Positions 43,118 to 51,883 of a stretch of 64,000 nucleotides of DNA are shown in pieces (the first letter of the stretch is position 1; the number at the start of each line of letters is the position of its first letter). A program made the translations under genes and the position numbers. The notes beneath the pieces were generated by a model. That model saw nothing but the letters and a program-made list of their open reading frames with translations, made no database searches and was not told the origin of the DNA. The stretch is from the NCBI GenBank assembly GCA_964537685.1, contig CAZICM010000041.1:1-64000 (forward strand). The letters are read 5' to 3'. This DNA is from CAZICM01 sp964537685. Lineage in GTDB: Bacteria; Myxococcota_A; Polyangia; Polyangiales; Polyangiaceae.

Positions 43118-44074
43118 TTAGGATGGTTTAGAACGCCGCGCCCGGTCCAGCACCACCGCCGTCACAATAATTCCGCCCGTCACAATCTCCTGCACCCAAT
43201 TGGGCAGCCCCAAATGCGTCGCCCCCGTTTTGATAACCGTCATCAGCATCGCCCCAATCAGCGAACCCCGTATGGAACCCTCTCCGCCCGATAAAGAGCC
43301 GCCTCCAATGACCACCGCCGCAATGACATCCAATTCCAATCCAATCGAATCTGTAGGATCTCCCACCGTTAAAGTCGAAAACTCCATCACACCTGCGATA
43401 CCTGTTAAAAAAGCCGCGAGCGTATACACCCGCACCCGCACCCCCGGAACCGAAATACCGCAGACCCGGGCCGCCTGCTCATTGCTCCCCACCGCGATCA
43501 CATGCCGCCCGAAGCGCGTGTACGTTAAAATAAATCCAAATACACCGGCGATGAAAAGCGCGATCCAAACCCCGGCCGGAAATACAAGCCATGCCGCTGA
43601 AGGAGGCGAAAGCAGCGCATCCAATCCCATCGGATTGGCATCGATTTTTTGCTCACCCGCAATACCCTTGGCCAGGCCCCGCATCATACTCATACCGCCC
43701 AGCGTAATAATAAATGGAGTCACCCTCAGCTTGGTAATGAGCACGCCTGTCAGCCATCCGAGCAAAGTACAGCCCAGAATAGACAAAATGGCCGATAGAA
43801 TTGGCCCCTGACCCGAGCGCAGCAGCGTCGCCAATACAACCGTGGTGAGCGCCACCGCCGACCCCACCGAAAGATCGATGCCGCCCTGAATAATAATCAG
43901 CGTCATTCCCACGGCGGCGATAGCGACAACCACGGTCTGCCTGGCCATCATCACCAAATTGGATGCCAAAATGAAGGTATCTGGACTTAAAATACAAAAA
44001 AGCCCGTACGTCAACAAAAGAGCGATAAGCGGACCAAACCAAGGATACTTTAGCCAATGCTTTAGAATTTTCAT
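43118..44074 (-). CDS. Sugar ABC transporter permease (RbsC-like)
   Basis: 318 residues with about nine to ten transmembrane helices. The RbsC/BPD_transp_2 pattern is clear: TLIIIQGGIDLSVGSAVALT, TLGGMSMMRGLAKGI, AVGSNEQAARVCGISV and VIGGGSLSGGEGSIRGSLIGA. Its start overlaps the ATPase stop (ATGA). It forms the membrane channel of the transporter encoded by the next two genes upstream. Confidence 0.94.
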   Translation of the reverse strand: MKILKHWLKYPWFGPLIALLLTYGLFCILSPDTFILASNLVMMARQTVVVAIAAVGMTLIIIQGGIDLSVGSAVALTTVVLATLLRSGQGPILSAILSILGCTLLGWLTGVLITKLRVTPFIITLGGMSMMRGLAKGIAGEQKIDANPMGLDALLSPPSAAWLVFPAGVWIALFIAGVFGFILTYTRFGRHVIAVGSNEQAARVCGISVPGVRVRVYTLAAFLTGIAGVMEFSTLTVGDPTDSIGLELDVIAAVVIGGGSLSGGEGSIRGSLIGAMLMTVIKTGATHLGLPNWVQEIVTGGIIVTAVVLDRARRSKPS

Positions 44075-45588
44075 TCCGGAACGGCTCCCGTGGCATGGGC
44101 GAGCAGGCGGTGTTCATTCCATTCGGACACAGGCTTGGCGGCGCCGAGCACACCTTTGCACATAACCGCAATACGATCGCATATACCGAGCAGCTCGGGA
44201 AAATAGCTCGACACCACCAATATGGCACAGCCTTTGAAGGCCAAATCGCCGATAAGCGCATAAATCTGCGCCTTGCTCGCCACATCGATTCCCCGCGTGG
44301 GCTCATCGAGCAAGAGCACATCCACACCGTGATGAAGCAGCCTAGCCAGCGCGACCTTTTGCTGATTGCCTCCCGACAGCGATGAAACAGGCTGCGCCGG
44401 ATCGGGCGCCTTAATACCGAGCTCGGCGATCCAATGCTTCGCCGTCTGAAGCAGCGACGCGCCCGACACCATGCCCATCCGGCCCGGCAATTTCGACAGA
44501 GAAATATTATCGGCAATGGACATCGAAAGCGAAAGCCCCTCGCCTTTCCGGTCTTCGCTTAAAAAACCAAGCCCCTGATTCAATCGCGTATGAGGCGATT
44601 GAGGCCCGGATAAAGCCTTCACAACGAGCTTCCCCGATTTCACCGCATCCAGCCCAAAAATCGCCCTGAATAATTCCGTGCGCCCCGCCCCAAACAGCCC
44701 CGCAATACCCAGCACCTCGCCTTTATGCAGCGTCAGCGACGCCGATAGAGGCTTGGATACACCGCGCAGCGCTTCGCATTGAAGAACCGCTTCTCCCGCG
44801 GCGTTCTCCTTGCGCTTTCCCCTGTCCACAAATAATTCATCAATGCGCCGCCCAGCCATTTTCTCGATTAAATCGGACATTGTCGTCGCGGAAATATCTC
44901 CCTTGGCCACCGTGCCGCCATCGCGCAAAATCGTGTAACGATCGGCGACCTGCATAATCTCTTCGAGAAAATGCGAGATATAAATAATCGCCACGCCTTC
45001 CTTCCGGAGCTTATCTATGCGCTGAAACAGCCGTTCCGCATCGGGCCGGCTTAGCGCGCTCGTAGGCTCATCAAAAATAATAACCCGGCCTCCCCCGCCT
45101 GCGCTTGAAAGCGCGCGGGCAATTTCAACAAGCTGCTGGGCCGCGATCGGCAATTCCCCAAGCAGCGCATCGGTCTTTAAAATATCGGGCTTGTCTTCTC
45201 CCAGCAGCCTATCGAGCGAATTTTTTGCAATCTCATCGATTTGATTTCGGTGTAACGCTCCCCATTTCACAGGCTCCTGCCCCAATACGATATTATCTGC
45301 CACCGTTAAATGGGGACAGAGCGAAAGCTCCTGGGACACAATGCTCACACCCATGGCCCGGGCCTCTTTGGGCGAGCGCGGCGCGAAAGGCTTACCAAAC
45401 AAAAACATCTCACCCTGCCCGGGAAGAATCTGTCCCGAGAGGATTTTCATCAGCGTGCTTTTACCCGCTCCATTTTCACCGATCAGCGCATGAACACTTC
45501 CTGCCTGTACTTCGAAATCCACGGACGACAGTGCGCGCGTCGCCCCGAAAGAATGCGAAATACCCCGGACGGAAAGCGCGGCTGTCAC
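44071..45588 (-). CDS. Sugar ABC transporter ATP-binding protein (RbsA-like)
   Basis: 505 residues with two ABC domains, as in RbsA/XylG/AraG. Domain 1: Walker A GENGAGKST, Walker B VIIFDEPTSAL. Domain 2: the degenerate loop GLFGAGRTELFRAIFG, signature LSGGNQQKVALARLL and Walker B LLLDEPTRGIDV. Starts with GTG overlapping the upstream stop (GTGA) and ends overlapping the permease start. Confidence 0.95.
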   Translation of the reverse strand: MTAALSVRGISHSFGATRALSSVDFEVQAGSVHALIGENGAGKSTLMKILSGQILPGQGEMFLFGKPFAPRSPKEARAMGVSIVSQELSLCPHLTVADNIVLGQEPVKWGALHRNQIDEIAKNSLDRLLGEDKPDILKTDALLGELPIAAQQLVEIARALSSAGGGGRVIIFDEPTSALSRPDAERLFQRIDKLRKEGVAIIYISHFLEEIMQVADRYTILRDGGTVAKGDISATTMSDLIEKMAGRRIDELFVDRGKRKENAAGEAVLQCEALRGVSKPLSASLTLHKGEVLGIAGLFGAGRTELFRAIFGLDAVKSGKLVVKALSGPQSPHTRLNQGLGFLSEDRKGEGLSLSMSIADNISLSKLPGRMGMVSGASLLQTAKHWIAELGIKAPDPAQPVSSLSGGNQQKVALARLLHHGVDVLLLDEPTRGIDVASKAQIYALIGDLAFKGCAILVVSSYFPELLGICDRIAVMCKGVLGAAKPVSEWNEHRLLAHATGAVPE

Positions 45589-46589
45589 GGCGATTCAAGC
45601 CAGGGCTTTAAATCGGGCGCAATCAATTGAGACATCTCGGGCGTCCCGATATTTTCACGGGTTACCAATTTCGATCCTGTATCGATACGGGCTTCAATGG
45701 CTTCGCCTTTTAATTTGCGCGCCATGGTTTTTACCGCCAGATATCCGATATTAAATGGATCTTGAAGCACCAGCGCGTCGATATGCGATTCTTTAATGCC
45801 CTGCACCAATTTTTCCGAGGCATCGAATCCAATGAATTTTATTTTGCCCGCCAAATTGGCTTTTCTCAGGGCGAGAAGCATTCCAAAGGTCGTCGATTCA
45901 TTGGGCGTAAAAATTCCGCCCACTTCTCCCGATGCCGCTTTTTGAGCCGAAAGCAGGCTTTCGCTTGTCGCAAACGCGCTCTCCGTCGTCGCTCCTCCAT
46001 ATTGATTATCGCTCAATACAACAATACCTGAAGCCGATTTAATCGTATCTAAAAAACCTTTTTCCCGGTTGGCCGTGCTGGCCGATCCTTCTTGATAGCG
46101 GAGCAATACAACCGTCTTCTTTTCGCCCAGGATTTTAATCATATGCTCGGCGGCCAATTTCCCGGCGGCATAATTATCGGTCGCCACAAAGCTGGAATGC
46201 GCATCGCCTTGTAAATCCGAATCAAAAATGACCACCGGGATTTTCGCGTCCACCGCGGCCTTTACCGGCGCCATCAGCCCTTTGTCGGAAAGCGGCGCCA
46301 GCACAATGCCCGACACATGCTGAGCCGTAAAGCTCTGCACCATTTCAATTTGGCTTTTTAAATCGTCTTCCTTCAGCGGACCTTTCCATACAATTTCGAC
46401 CGAAAGCTCGCGCGATGCCTTGACCGCTCCCGCATGCACGGCCTTCCAAAATTCATGCGTCGTGCCTTTGGGAATCACGGCGATTTTTATTTTTGAAGCA
46501 GTGCCTCCTGCTCCCTCTTTCTTTCCACATCCGATCAAATAGCCGCCCAATACGGCCAATCCCAAAAATGCCCGGCGATCCATATTCAT
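45585..46589 (-). CDS. Sugar ABC transporter substrate-binding lipoprotein (RbsB-like)
   Basis: 334 residues. RRAFLGLAVLGGYLIGCGKK is a signal with lipobox LIGC. The mature protein has the periplasmic-binding type 1 pattern: KIAVIPKGTTHEFWKAVHAGA, VSGIVLAPLSDKG, PVVIFDSD and FVATDNYAAGKLAAEHM. GGGAGCG precedes the ATG. The ligand is unknown; the kinase in the operon suggests a pentulose or pentitol. Confidence 0.93.
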   Translation of the reverse strand: MNMDRRAFLGLAVLGGYLIGCGKKEGAGGTASKIKIAVIPKGTTHEFWKAVHAGAVKASRELSVEIVWKGPLKEDDLKSQIEMVQSFTAQHVSGIVLAPLSDKGLMAPVKAAVDAKIPVVIFDSDLQGDAHSSFVATDNYAAGKLAAEHMIKILGEKKTVVLLRYQEGSASTANREKGFLDTIKSASGIVVLSDNQYGGATTESAFATSESLLSAQKAASGEVGGIFTPNESTTFGMLLALRKANLAGKIKFIGFDASEKLVQGIKESHIDALVLQDPFNIGYLAVKTMARKLKGEAIEARIDTGSKLVTRENIGTPEMSQLIAPDLKPWLESP

Positions 46590-46611
46590 AAACAGCGCTC
46601 CCAGGTGTGTT

Positions 46612-48246
46612 TTAGGTGTGTTGCATTAGCGCGCGGTACGCCATTTGATCTTCGTGCATTCGTAAATACACACGGTGCTTGGCTTCGTGATAGGCCGAAA
46701 TAGCGCCTGTTTGAGGCTCAATCACTTCTTTAACGGCGCTCATTCTGGCCATGGCCTCTCTTAAATGTTTGTAATGCCCCGATGCCGCGGCGCCCAGCAT
46801 GGCCGAACCCAAAAGCACCGCTTCCGATTCGCGGGGCAATACGATGCGGCAGCCCGTGATATCCGCGTGCTCCCTTAAGAACAGAGGATTCTTCGCATCG
46901 CCTCCCGTGGCCACAAGCGTGCGGACCTGGTGTCCATGCGCATTCATTTCATCGAGAATATGCCTTGTTCCATGCGCAAGGCTTTGAATGGTCGCCATAT
47001 ATAAAAGCGAAAGCGCCTCTTCGGAATCGTGGAGCGAAAGACCGCTCACCATGCCCCGCAGCGTCGCATCCGCCCTGGGCGATCGGTTCCCGTGATGATC
47101 GGCCAGCACATGCAGATCGCGGGTCAGCGCCGCGGGAAATGCCTCGCTCTTGGCCAGCCTTGAAAGAATCTCATTTAACATCGAATAGACATTCGATCCG
47201 TTCAATTTGGCTTTTTCGGCCAGCGCCCGCCCTTGGGTATGGGATTCTATGGTATGGTCAATCAATGCGCCTGTCGCCGATTGCCCTCCCTCCGTCAGCC
47301 AAAACTCGGGCACCATCGCCGAAAAATAGGGCCCCCACACGCCTGGAACGAATTTAGGCTCTTGGGTAATCGCCATATGGCAAGTCGAGGTGCCTCCAAT
47401 GAGCGCAAGCCTGGTTTCCAATTCGCTGGGCGAAGGCTCTTGGCCATTCTCGGAAAATCCTAAAACGCCCACGCCGCCCGCATGCGCATCGATTAAAGAA
47501 ACGGCGACCGCAATTCCCGGCACAAGCCCTAATTCTTGAGCGGCTCTCTCGCTGAGCACGCCGCAGCGTTCTCCAACCGGCATAATATGAGCGCCAATCC
47601 GCTTGTATTGATCGCCCGGGAGATCCGAAAGGCCCAAAGCATTAAAAAAATCGGCATTATAAGCTTTTTTATGGGCAAGGTAGGTCCACTTGCAGGTCGT
47701 CGTGCAAGTCGAGCGGATATCGCTGCCCGTCGCCCTAAAGCTGAGATAATCGGGCAAATCAAAGAATTGCCATGCATTTTGATAACATTGAGGCAGATTC
47801 TCCTTCAGCCAGAGCAATTTAGGAACTTGCATTTCCGGCGAAATACGGCCTCCCACATAATCGAGCACATCGAAATGGCGCTCATTGATACGCTTGGCCT
47901 GCTCGATAGCCCGGTGATCCATCCATACGATGATATTGTGCGAAGGATCGCCCGACGGGCTAATGCTCAACGGCTTTTGTTCGCGGTCCAAAACGACCAT
48001 CGAACACGTCGCATCAAAGCCGATGCCCGCAATATGTTCCGCTTGTTGATTCGCATGCTTGAGCGCTTGCTGTATCGCCGCGCCGCAGGCCCTCCAAATA
48101 TCCTCCGACGATTGCTCGGCAAAATCGCCGGCCGGCCTAAAGAGCGAAATAGGCTCGACACCCAGGCCCAGCATCTGCCCCGCTTCATCGAAAAGCCCGG
48201 CGCGCGCGCTCTTGGTGCCGACATCGACGCCTAAAAACAATTTCAT
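46612..48246 (-). CDS. FGGY-family pentulose kinase (ribulokinase-like)
   Basis: 544 residues from the ATG at 48246. FGGY signatures: LFLGVDVGTKSARAGLFD, IAGIGFDATCSMVVLD, IVWMDHRAIEQAKRIN, LIGGTSTCHM and VATGGDAKNPLFL. The GFDATCS and WMDHRA motifs point to the D-ribulose/ribitol-type kinases. It probably phosphorylates the sugar brought in by the ABC transporter. First gene of a five-gene minus-strand operon (kinase, binding protein, ATPase, permease, DUF6786-like lipoprotein). An upstream extension to 48372 looks non-coding. Confidence 0.9.
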   Translation of the reverse strand: MKLFLGVDVGTKSARAGLFDEAGQMLGLGVEPISLFRPAGDFAEQSSEDIWRACGAAIQQALKHANQQAEHIAGIGFDATCSMVVLDREQKPLSISPSGDPSHNIIVWMDHRAIEQAKRINERHFDVLDYVGGRISPEMQVPKLLWLKENLPQCYQNAWQFFDLPDYLSFRATGSDIRSTCTTTCKWTYLAHKKAYNADFFNALGLSDLPGDQYKRIGAHIMPVGERCGVLSERAAQELGLVPGIAVAVSLIDAHAGGVGVLGFSENGQEPSPSELETRLALIGGTSTCHMAITQEPKFVPGVWGPYFSAMVPEFWLTEGGQSATGALIDHTIESHTQGRALAEKAKLNGSNVYSMLNEILSRLAKSEAFPAALTRDLHVLADHHGNRSPRADATLRGMVSGLSLHDSEEALSLLYMATIQSLAHGTRHILDEMNAHGHQVRTLVATGGDAKNPLFLREHADITGCRIVLPRESEAVLLGSAMLGAAASGHYKHLREAMARMSAVKEVIEPQTGAISAYHEAKHRVYLRMHEDQMAYRALMQHT

Positions 48247-48419
48247 CATCGCCCAAGGCTTCATCGCCCGATTTGATCGGTAATGCAAGCGGATTGTGGG
48301 CTTGCGACTGGATTGTTCTGCGTCATGTATCGGGGGTTGAACGGGCCGCGTGCGCCGTGGAGCATTGGGCATACGCTGCGTTTGCGGCCAAACGTCTTCT
48401 TGGTTTTTGGAGGCACTTC

Positions 48420-49451
48420 ATGTCTTACCTGCGATTGGGTTTTAGCGGCTGTTTGCTTGGGATTGCGGCGCTGCTCGGCGCGTGCGGCGATGAAACCGGA
48501 GAGACCGGCTCCACGTCGTCGAGCTCCAGTTCTTCTTCAACCACCAGCTCCAGTTCTTCGTCGAGCTCCAGCTCCAGTTCTTCGTCGTCGTCGTCTTCAA
48601 CGAGCTCCAGCTCTTCATCGAGCAGCGGTTCGGCGGCGGTGTGGGAAGTTGTCAAGGGATTTAGCGGCGCCGAAAGCTGTTTATGGGATCCCGATACAAA
48701 GTCTTGGTACGTATCGAATATGGCGCCTCCCGCGAATGGGGATTTGCTGACGCCCGACGGCGTGGGCTGGATTAGCCAATTGGATGAAAATGGCGCGGTC
48801 GTAAAAGATAAATGGGTCGAGGGCTTTGATACACCGGCCGGCCTTCGTATTCACAAGGGCGTTTTGTATGTCGCCAATATCACCAAGGCGCATGGCATCA
48901 ACATTCAAACGGGCATGATTACCGAAAACTATAATTTCCCCGCGGCTGTGCTCTTAAACGATCCGGCGGTCGATCCTGCGACGGATACGGTTTATTTGTC
49001 CGACACCTTTGGCAATGCGATTTACACCTTTAAGGCTGGCAATATCGGCACCGAAGACGTGTTTTTGACGGCGGCCGAATTGGAAGGCCCCAATGGCATG
49101 CTGGTGGATGGAACGAATTTGCTGGTCGCGGGCCTAAAGGATTTCGATCCAATGACGACCGGGCCGTTTTTGTCTATCGATTTAGGCACCAAGGCCATCA
49201 CGCCCATCGGAATGGCAAAGGCCAAGTGGGACGGTTTGGAAAAGGATGGGAATGATTATATTCTATCCGATAATCCAAAGAGCCAAATCGTTCGTATTAA
49301 ACCCGATGGAACGATGTCGGTTGTATTGGATCTAATGAAAGATCATATGTATTCGCCGGCGGCCGATATTGGCTACGATCCCGCGCGCAGGCTTCTGTGC
49401 GTGCCGAATTTGGGCGACTCCGTGGCTTTTGTCACGCTGCCCATGCCTTAA
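48420..49451 (+). CDS. SMP-30/gluconolactonase-like propeller lipoprotein with long Ser tract
   Basis: 343 residues from the ATG at 48420. Lipobox LLGACGDE, then about 35 residues that are almost all Ser with a few Thr, a flexible spacer. The rest is a six-bladed propeller of the SMP-30/YvrE type: CLWDPDTKSWYVSNM, TPAGLRIHKGVLYVAN, DPATDTVYLSDTFGN and EGPNGMLVDGTNLLVAG. It may be an outer-membrane lactonase or sugar-binding protein; its nearness to the sugar operon fits but they are divergent. Confidence 0.75.
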   Translation: MSYLRLGFSGCLLGIAALLGACGDETGETGSTSSSSSSSSTTSSSSSSSSSSSSSSSSSSTSSSSSSSSGSAAVWEVVKGFSGAESCLWDPDTKSWYVSNMAPPANGDLLTPDGVGWISQLDENGAVVKDKWVEGFDTPAGLRIHKGVLYVANITKAHGINIQTGMITENYNFPAAVLLNDPAVDPATDTVYLSDTFGNAIYTFKAGNIGTEDVFLTAAELEGPNGMLVDGTNLLVAGLKDFDPMTTGPFLSIDLGTKAITPIGMAKAKWDGLEKDGNDYILSDNPKSQIVRIKPDGTMSVVLDLMKDHMYSPAADIGYDPARRLLCVPNLGDSVAFVTLPMP

Positions 49452-49482
49452 TAAAAATATATTCCGCGCCCGCGCTCATTTG

Positions 49483-49902
49483 ATGTATGCACAGATGCCG
49501 ATGAGCGCTCCCGATCCCGCCAAACCCGCCCTTCAAGACACCCTCGCCCTCTTGTCCGCCGCGGCGAGGGGCCTTTTGTTTCCGAGTGAATCGGATTTTC
49601 CCTTCGATACCATTGAATTGAATGCAGACCCTTCGGATGAAGGCGCCCTGCGGGAAGCGCTTGGAATTCAGGCCGATATGCCCATCGAAGAACTGGCCGT
49701 GGGCGATCTGTTCCAGCCTGTTATCGAATCCTGCGAGGGCAGCGAGGCCGATCAATACAAAGAGATTGTATCTATTTTTGAAGGAATTTTATCCGGCAGC
49801 AAGGTGATCCGGGCGGGCCGTGTGGAGATCGATGTGTTTGTGGTCGGAAAACACGATTCCGGCGTATGGATCGGCTTAAAAACCAAGGTTGTGGAGACTT
49901 GA
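49483..49902 (+). CDS. nuiA: NuiA-type nuclease inhibitor
   Basis: About 139 residues; the exact start (49483, 49495 or 49501) is unclear. The family core is seen in ARGLLFPSESDFPFDTIEL and in the C-terminus GRVEIDVFVVGKHDSGVWIG ending KTKVVET, which I recall as very close to the C-terminus of Anabaena NuiA (STKVVET). In that protein the C-terminal residues reach into the NucA active site. No signal peptide, so it acts in the cytoplasm. It is convergent with the nuclease gene, the stops being one base apart. It presumably protects against nuclease that fails to be exported. Confidence 0.93.
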   Translation: MYAQMPMSAPDPAKPALQDTLALLSAAARGLLFPSESDFPFDTIELNADPSDEGALREALGIQADMPIEELAVGDLFQPVIESCEGSEADQYKEIVSIFEGILSGSKVIRAGRVEIDVFVVGKHDSGVWIGLKTKVVET

Positions 49903-49903
49903 C

Positions 49904-50944
49904 TTATTCGTAGCCGACGCCCCGCCCATAGCCCTCGCCCGTCGGCCCCGAATCCACGCGGGACTCCAGCAGATCTTCGATATTATCGGGAATGGCCGGT
50001 AGAAAATCGTAGCCGGCTTTCTTTTCCACATCGTTGACGCTTACCCTGTACTGGCCCCAGCCTTCGCCGATAATTCCTTTTGAATTGGGCATCATCACCG
50101 CGATAATGCGGGTTTCGCCGTCGATATTTTCCGCGGCCTCGCCCGGATTGAGCACGGCGATCACTTTATAAAAAGAATCGGGCACGGCAACGCCTTTGCC
50201 AATGGTCTCAGGCTGATTCTGATAGATTCCGCCCGCCGCGACATACAGCTCTTTTCGTTCTTTTTGCGCGAGGTCTTGGCAATATTCCTCGAGCCTAAGC
50301 CAGGGGCCGGCATTTAAATCGTGATACTGAGGCAAAATATTGGTCATCAAAAAGGTGGTCTTGTTGTCCTCGGGGCTTTTGGTTCTTTCTTCTGAGCGAA
50401 CCATATGGCCGCGGTCATAGCCCGAGCCCGAATAATCGTCGTGCCGCACGCGGTACACGCCTTCGGGCAGACTGTCATCGCTTAAGAATTTGCCTTTATG
50501 GCGGGGCGCGTCGCCAAACCAGGACGCGCTTAACAACCAGCTCACCCAATTGGCCCCGTTGCGGGATGCGTTGTAGGACAGCGCGTATTGAGGCTTTTGA
50601 AGAAGGATATCGTCGTTTTTATCGGCGAATCCCTTGCCTGTGCGTTTGGGCATGCCCATCGCCAAATGAATTTCAAGCGAATTGTACGCGGGTATTTTTG
50701 TATTCGTGTTGGTTTTCTTTTTGGGCGAGGGAACGCTTCGATCCGCGTCTTTTTGACGCTTGCCCGAGGGCAGGGTGCTGGGCGCGGATTTGGTGGGGCC
50801 GGTCTCTTCGAGCAGCGCATCGAGCTTGCACGCCGGAGTGAACATCGCCACAAGCCCGGCGAGTCCCAGCGCGGCTATACGCGCGGGATGCTGCACGAAA
50901 ACAAATGCGCGGACATAGCGGCAAAGGCAGGGCCGGCTCTTCAT
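49904..50944 (-). CDS. nucA: DNA/RNA non-specific endonuclease (NucA-type), lipoprotein
   Basis: 346 residues. Signal with lipobox MFTPACKL and a Lys/Ser/Thr spacer precede the beta-beta-alpha-metal nuclease domain: YDRGHMVRSEERT (catalytic His), TFLMTNILPQYHDLNAGPW (metal-binding Asn) and LEEYCQDLA. These match the NucA/Serratia nuclease family. GAAGAGG precedes the ATG. Expected on the outer membrane or in the periplasm, cleaving extracellular nucleic acid for nutrition, predation or defence. The inhibitor gene faces it at the 3' end. Confidence 0.94.
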   Translation of the reverse strand: MKSRPCLCRYVRAFVFVQHPARIAALGLAGLVAMFTPACKLDALLEETGPTKSAPSTLPSGKRQKDADRSVPSPKKKTNTNTKIPAYNSLEIHLAMGMPKRTGKGFADKNDDILLQKPQYALSYNASRNGANWVSWLLSASWFGDAPRHKGKFLSDDSLPEGVYRVRHDDYSGSGYDRGHMVRSEERTKSPEDNKTTFLMTNILPQYHDLNAGPWLRLEEYCQDLAQKERKELYVAAGGIYQNQPETIGKGVAVPDSFYKVIAVLNPGEAAENIDGETRIIAVMMPNSKGIIGEGWGQYRVSVNDVEKKAGYDFLPAIPDNIEDLLESRVDSGPTGEGYGRGVGYE

Positions 50945-51257
50945 AGGGCCTCTTCATATCAGAAGACGAGCGCCTCTGGCCAGGTACTCGCAACGATGCG
51001 GGGATGCGGAAAAAAAGCCTATTGCGTTTTTATTCGCGGCTTGTTAATTCAGATCTTGCGAACGGTTCTGGCACTCGGCTCACCGATCTCTCTGTAAGAG
51101 GGGAACAAGCACGTCACCGGCGACCAACGCAAATAGAAGGCAGCACAAGCTGCGCTTTCGGAGCCGGCGGCACTTCGAATGCAGGCATGAAAAGTGAAGG
51201 ACACTTGAAACAGATGCGCGAGATGGAAAGCGCGATTGCCGCAGAGAGAGATGGCAC
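50945..51257. other. Intergenic stretch upstream of the RRM gene
   Basis: About 0.3 kb between divergent nuclease and RRM genes. It probably holds both promoters and a leader for the RRM gene. No clear hairpin or recognised RNA motif; a GAGAGAG tract ends 6 bp before the RRM ATG and can serve as ribosome binding site. Confidence 0.45.
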
Positions 51258-51764
51258 ATGAGCAATCGGTTATTCGTTGGGAACCTCTCCTTTCACACGA
51301 CAGAAGACATTGTGGCTCAGACCTTTCAGCAATTTGGAGAGGTGGCGGAAGTAAAGTTAATTTTAGATCGGGAAACAGGGCGTTCGCGCGGGTTTGCCTT
51401 TGTGACGATGAAGTCGGACGAGGATGCGCAGAAGGCGGCGCAGAATCTGGATGGCGCGATGTTGGACGGCCGGACCTTGCGTGTGAATGAGGCGGAGGAT
51501 CGCCGTCCTCGTTCCAACTTTGGGGGCGGTGGTGGAGGCGGAGGCGGTGGGGGTGGGTTCCGCGGCGGTGGTGGTGGAGGGGGATATCGCGGCGGCGGCG
51601 GTGGCGGGGGTGGAGGATTTGGCGGTGGCGGCGGCGGTGGAGGATTTGGCGGCGGCGGCGGCGGTGGTGGCCGTGGCGAACGCCGGGGCGGTCGCGGCGG
51701 CGACGAGCGCCGGGGCCGCGATAGGGATCGCGACAGAGACCGCGATCGCGGCAATCGCTGGTAA
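51258..51764 (+). CDS. RRM RNA-binding protein with Gly-rich and RD-rich tail
   Basis: 168 residues. Residues 1-80 are one RNA recognition motif: RNP2 LFVGNL, RNP1 RGFAFVTM. The tail has long Gly runs interrupted by Phe, Arg and Tyr, an RGG-like stretch (RGERRGGRGGDERRG) and a final RDRDRD run. The form matches cyanobacterial-type glycine-rich RNA-binding proteins, often cold-induced and RNA chaperone-like. The Gly tail predicts phase-separating behaviour (inference). Confidence 0.93.
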   Translation: MSNRLFVGNLSFHTTEDIVAQTFQQFGEVAEVKLILDRETGRSRGFAFVTMKSDEDAQKAAQNLDGAMLDGRTLRVNEAEDRRPRSNFGGGGGGGGGGGGFRGGGGGGGYRGGGGGGGGGFGGGGGGGGFGGGGGGGGRGERRGGRGGDERRGRDRDRDRDRDRGNRW

Positions 51765-51883
51765 TTCTATTTCATTCCCTTCCAACTCCGGCCCTCTATA
51801 TTTGAACACGAAAAAGCTTGCCTTCGCAGAGCGCCCCTCAGAACATTGGCCAATGAAGGCAATGTCTGAGAGAGGAGGCTGGC

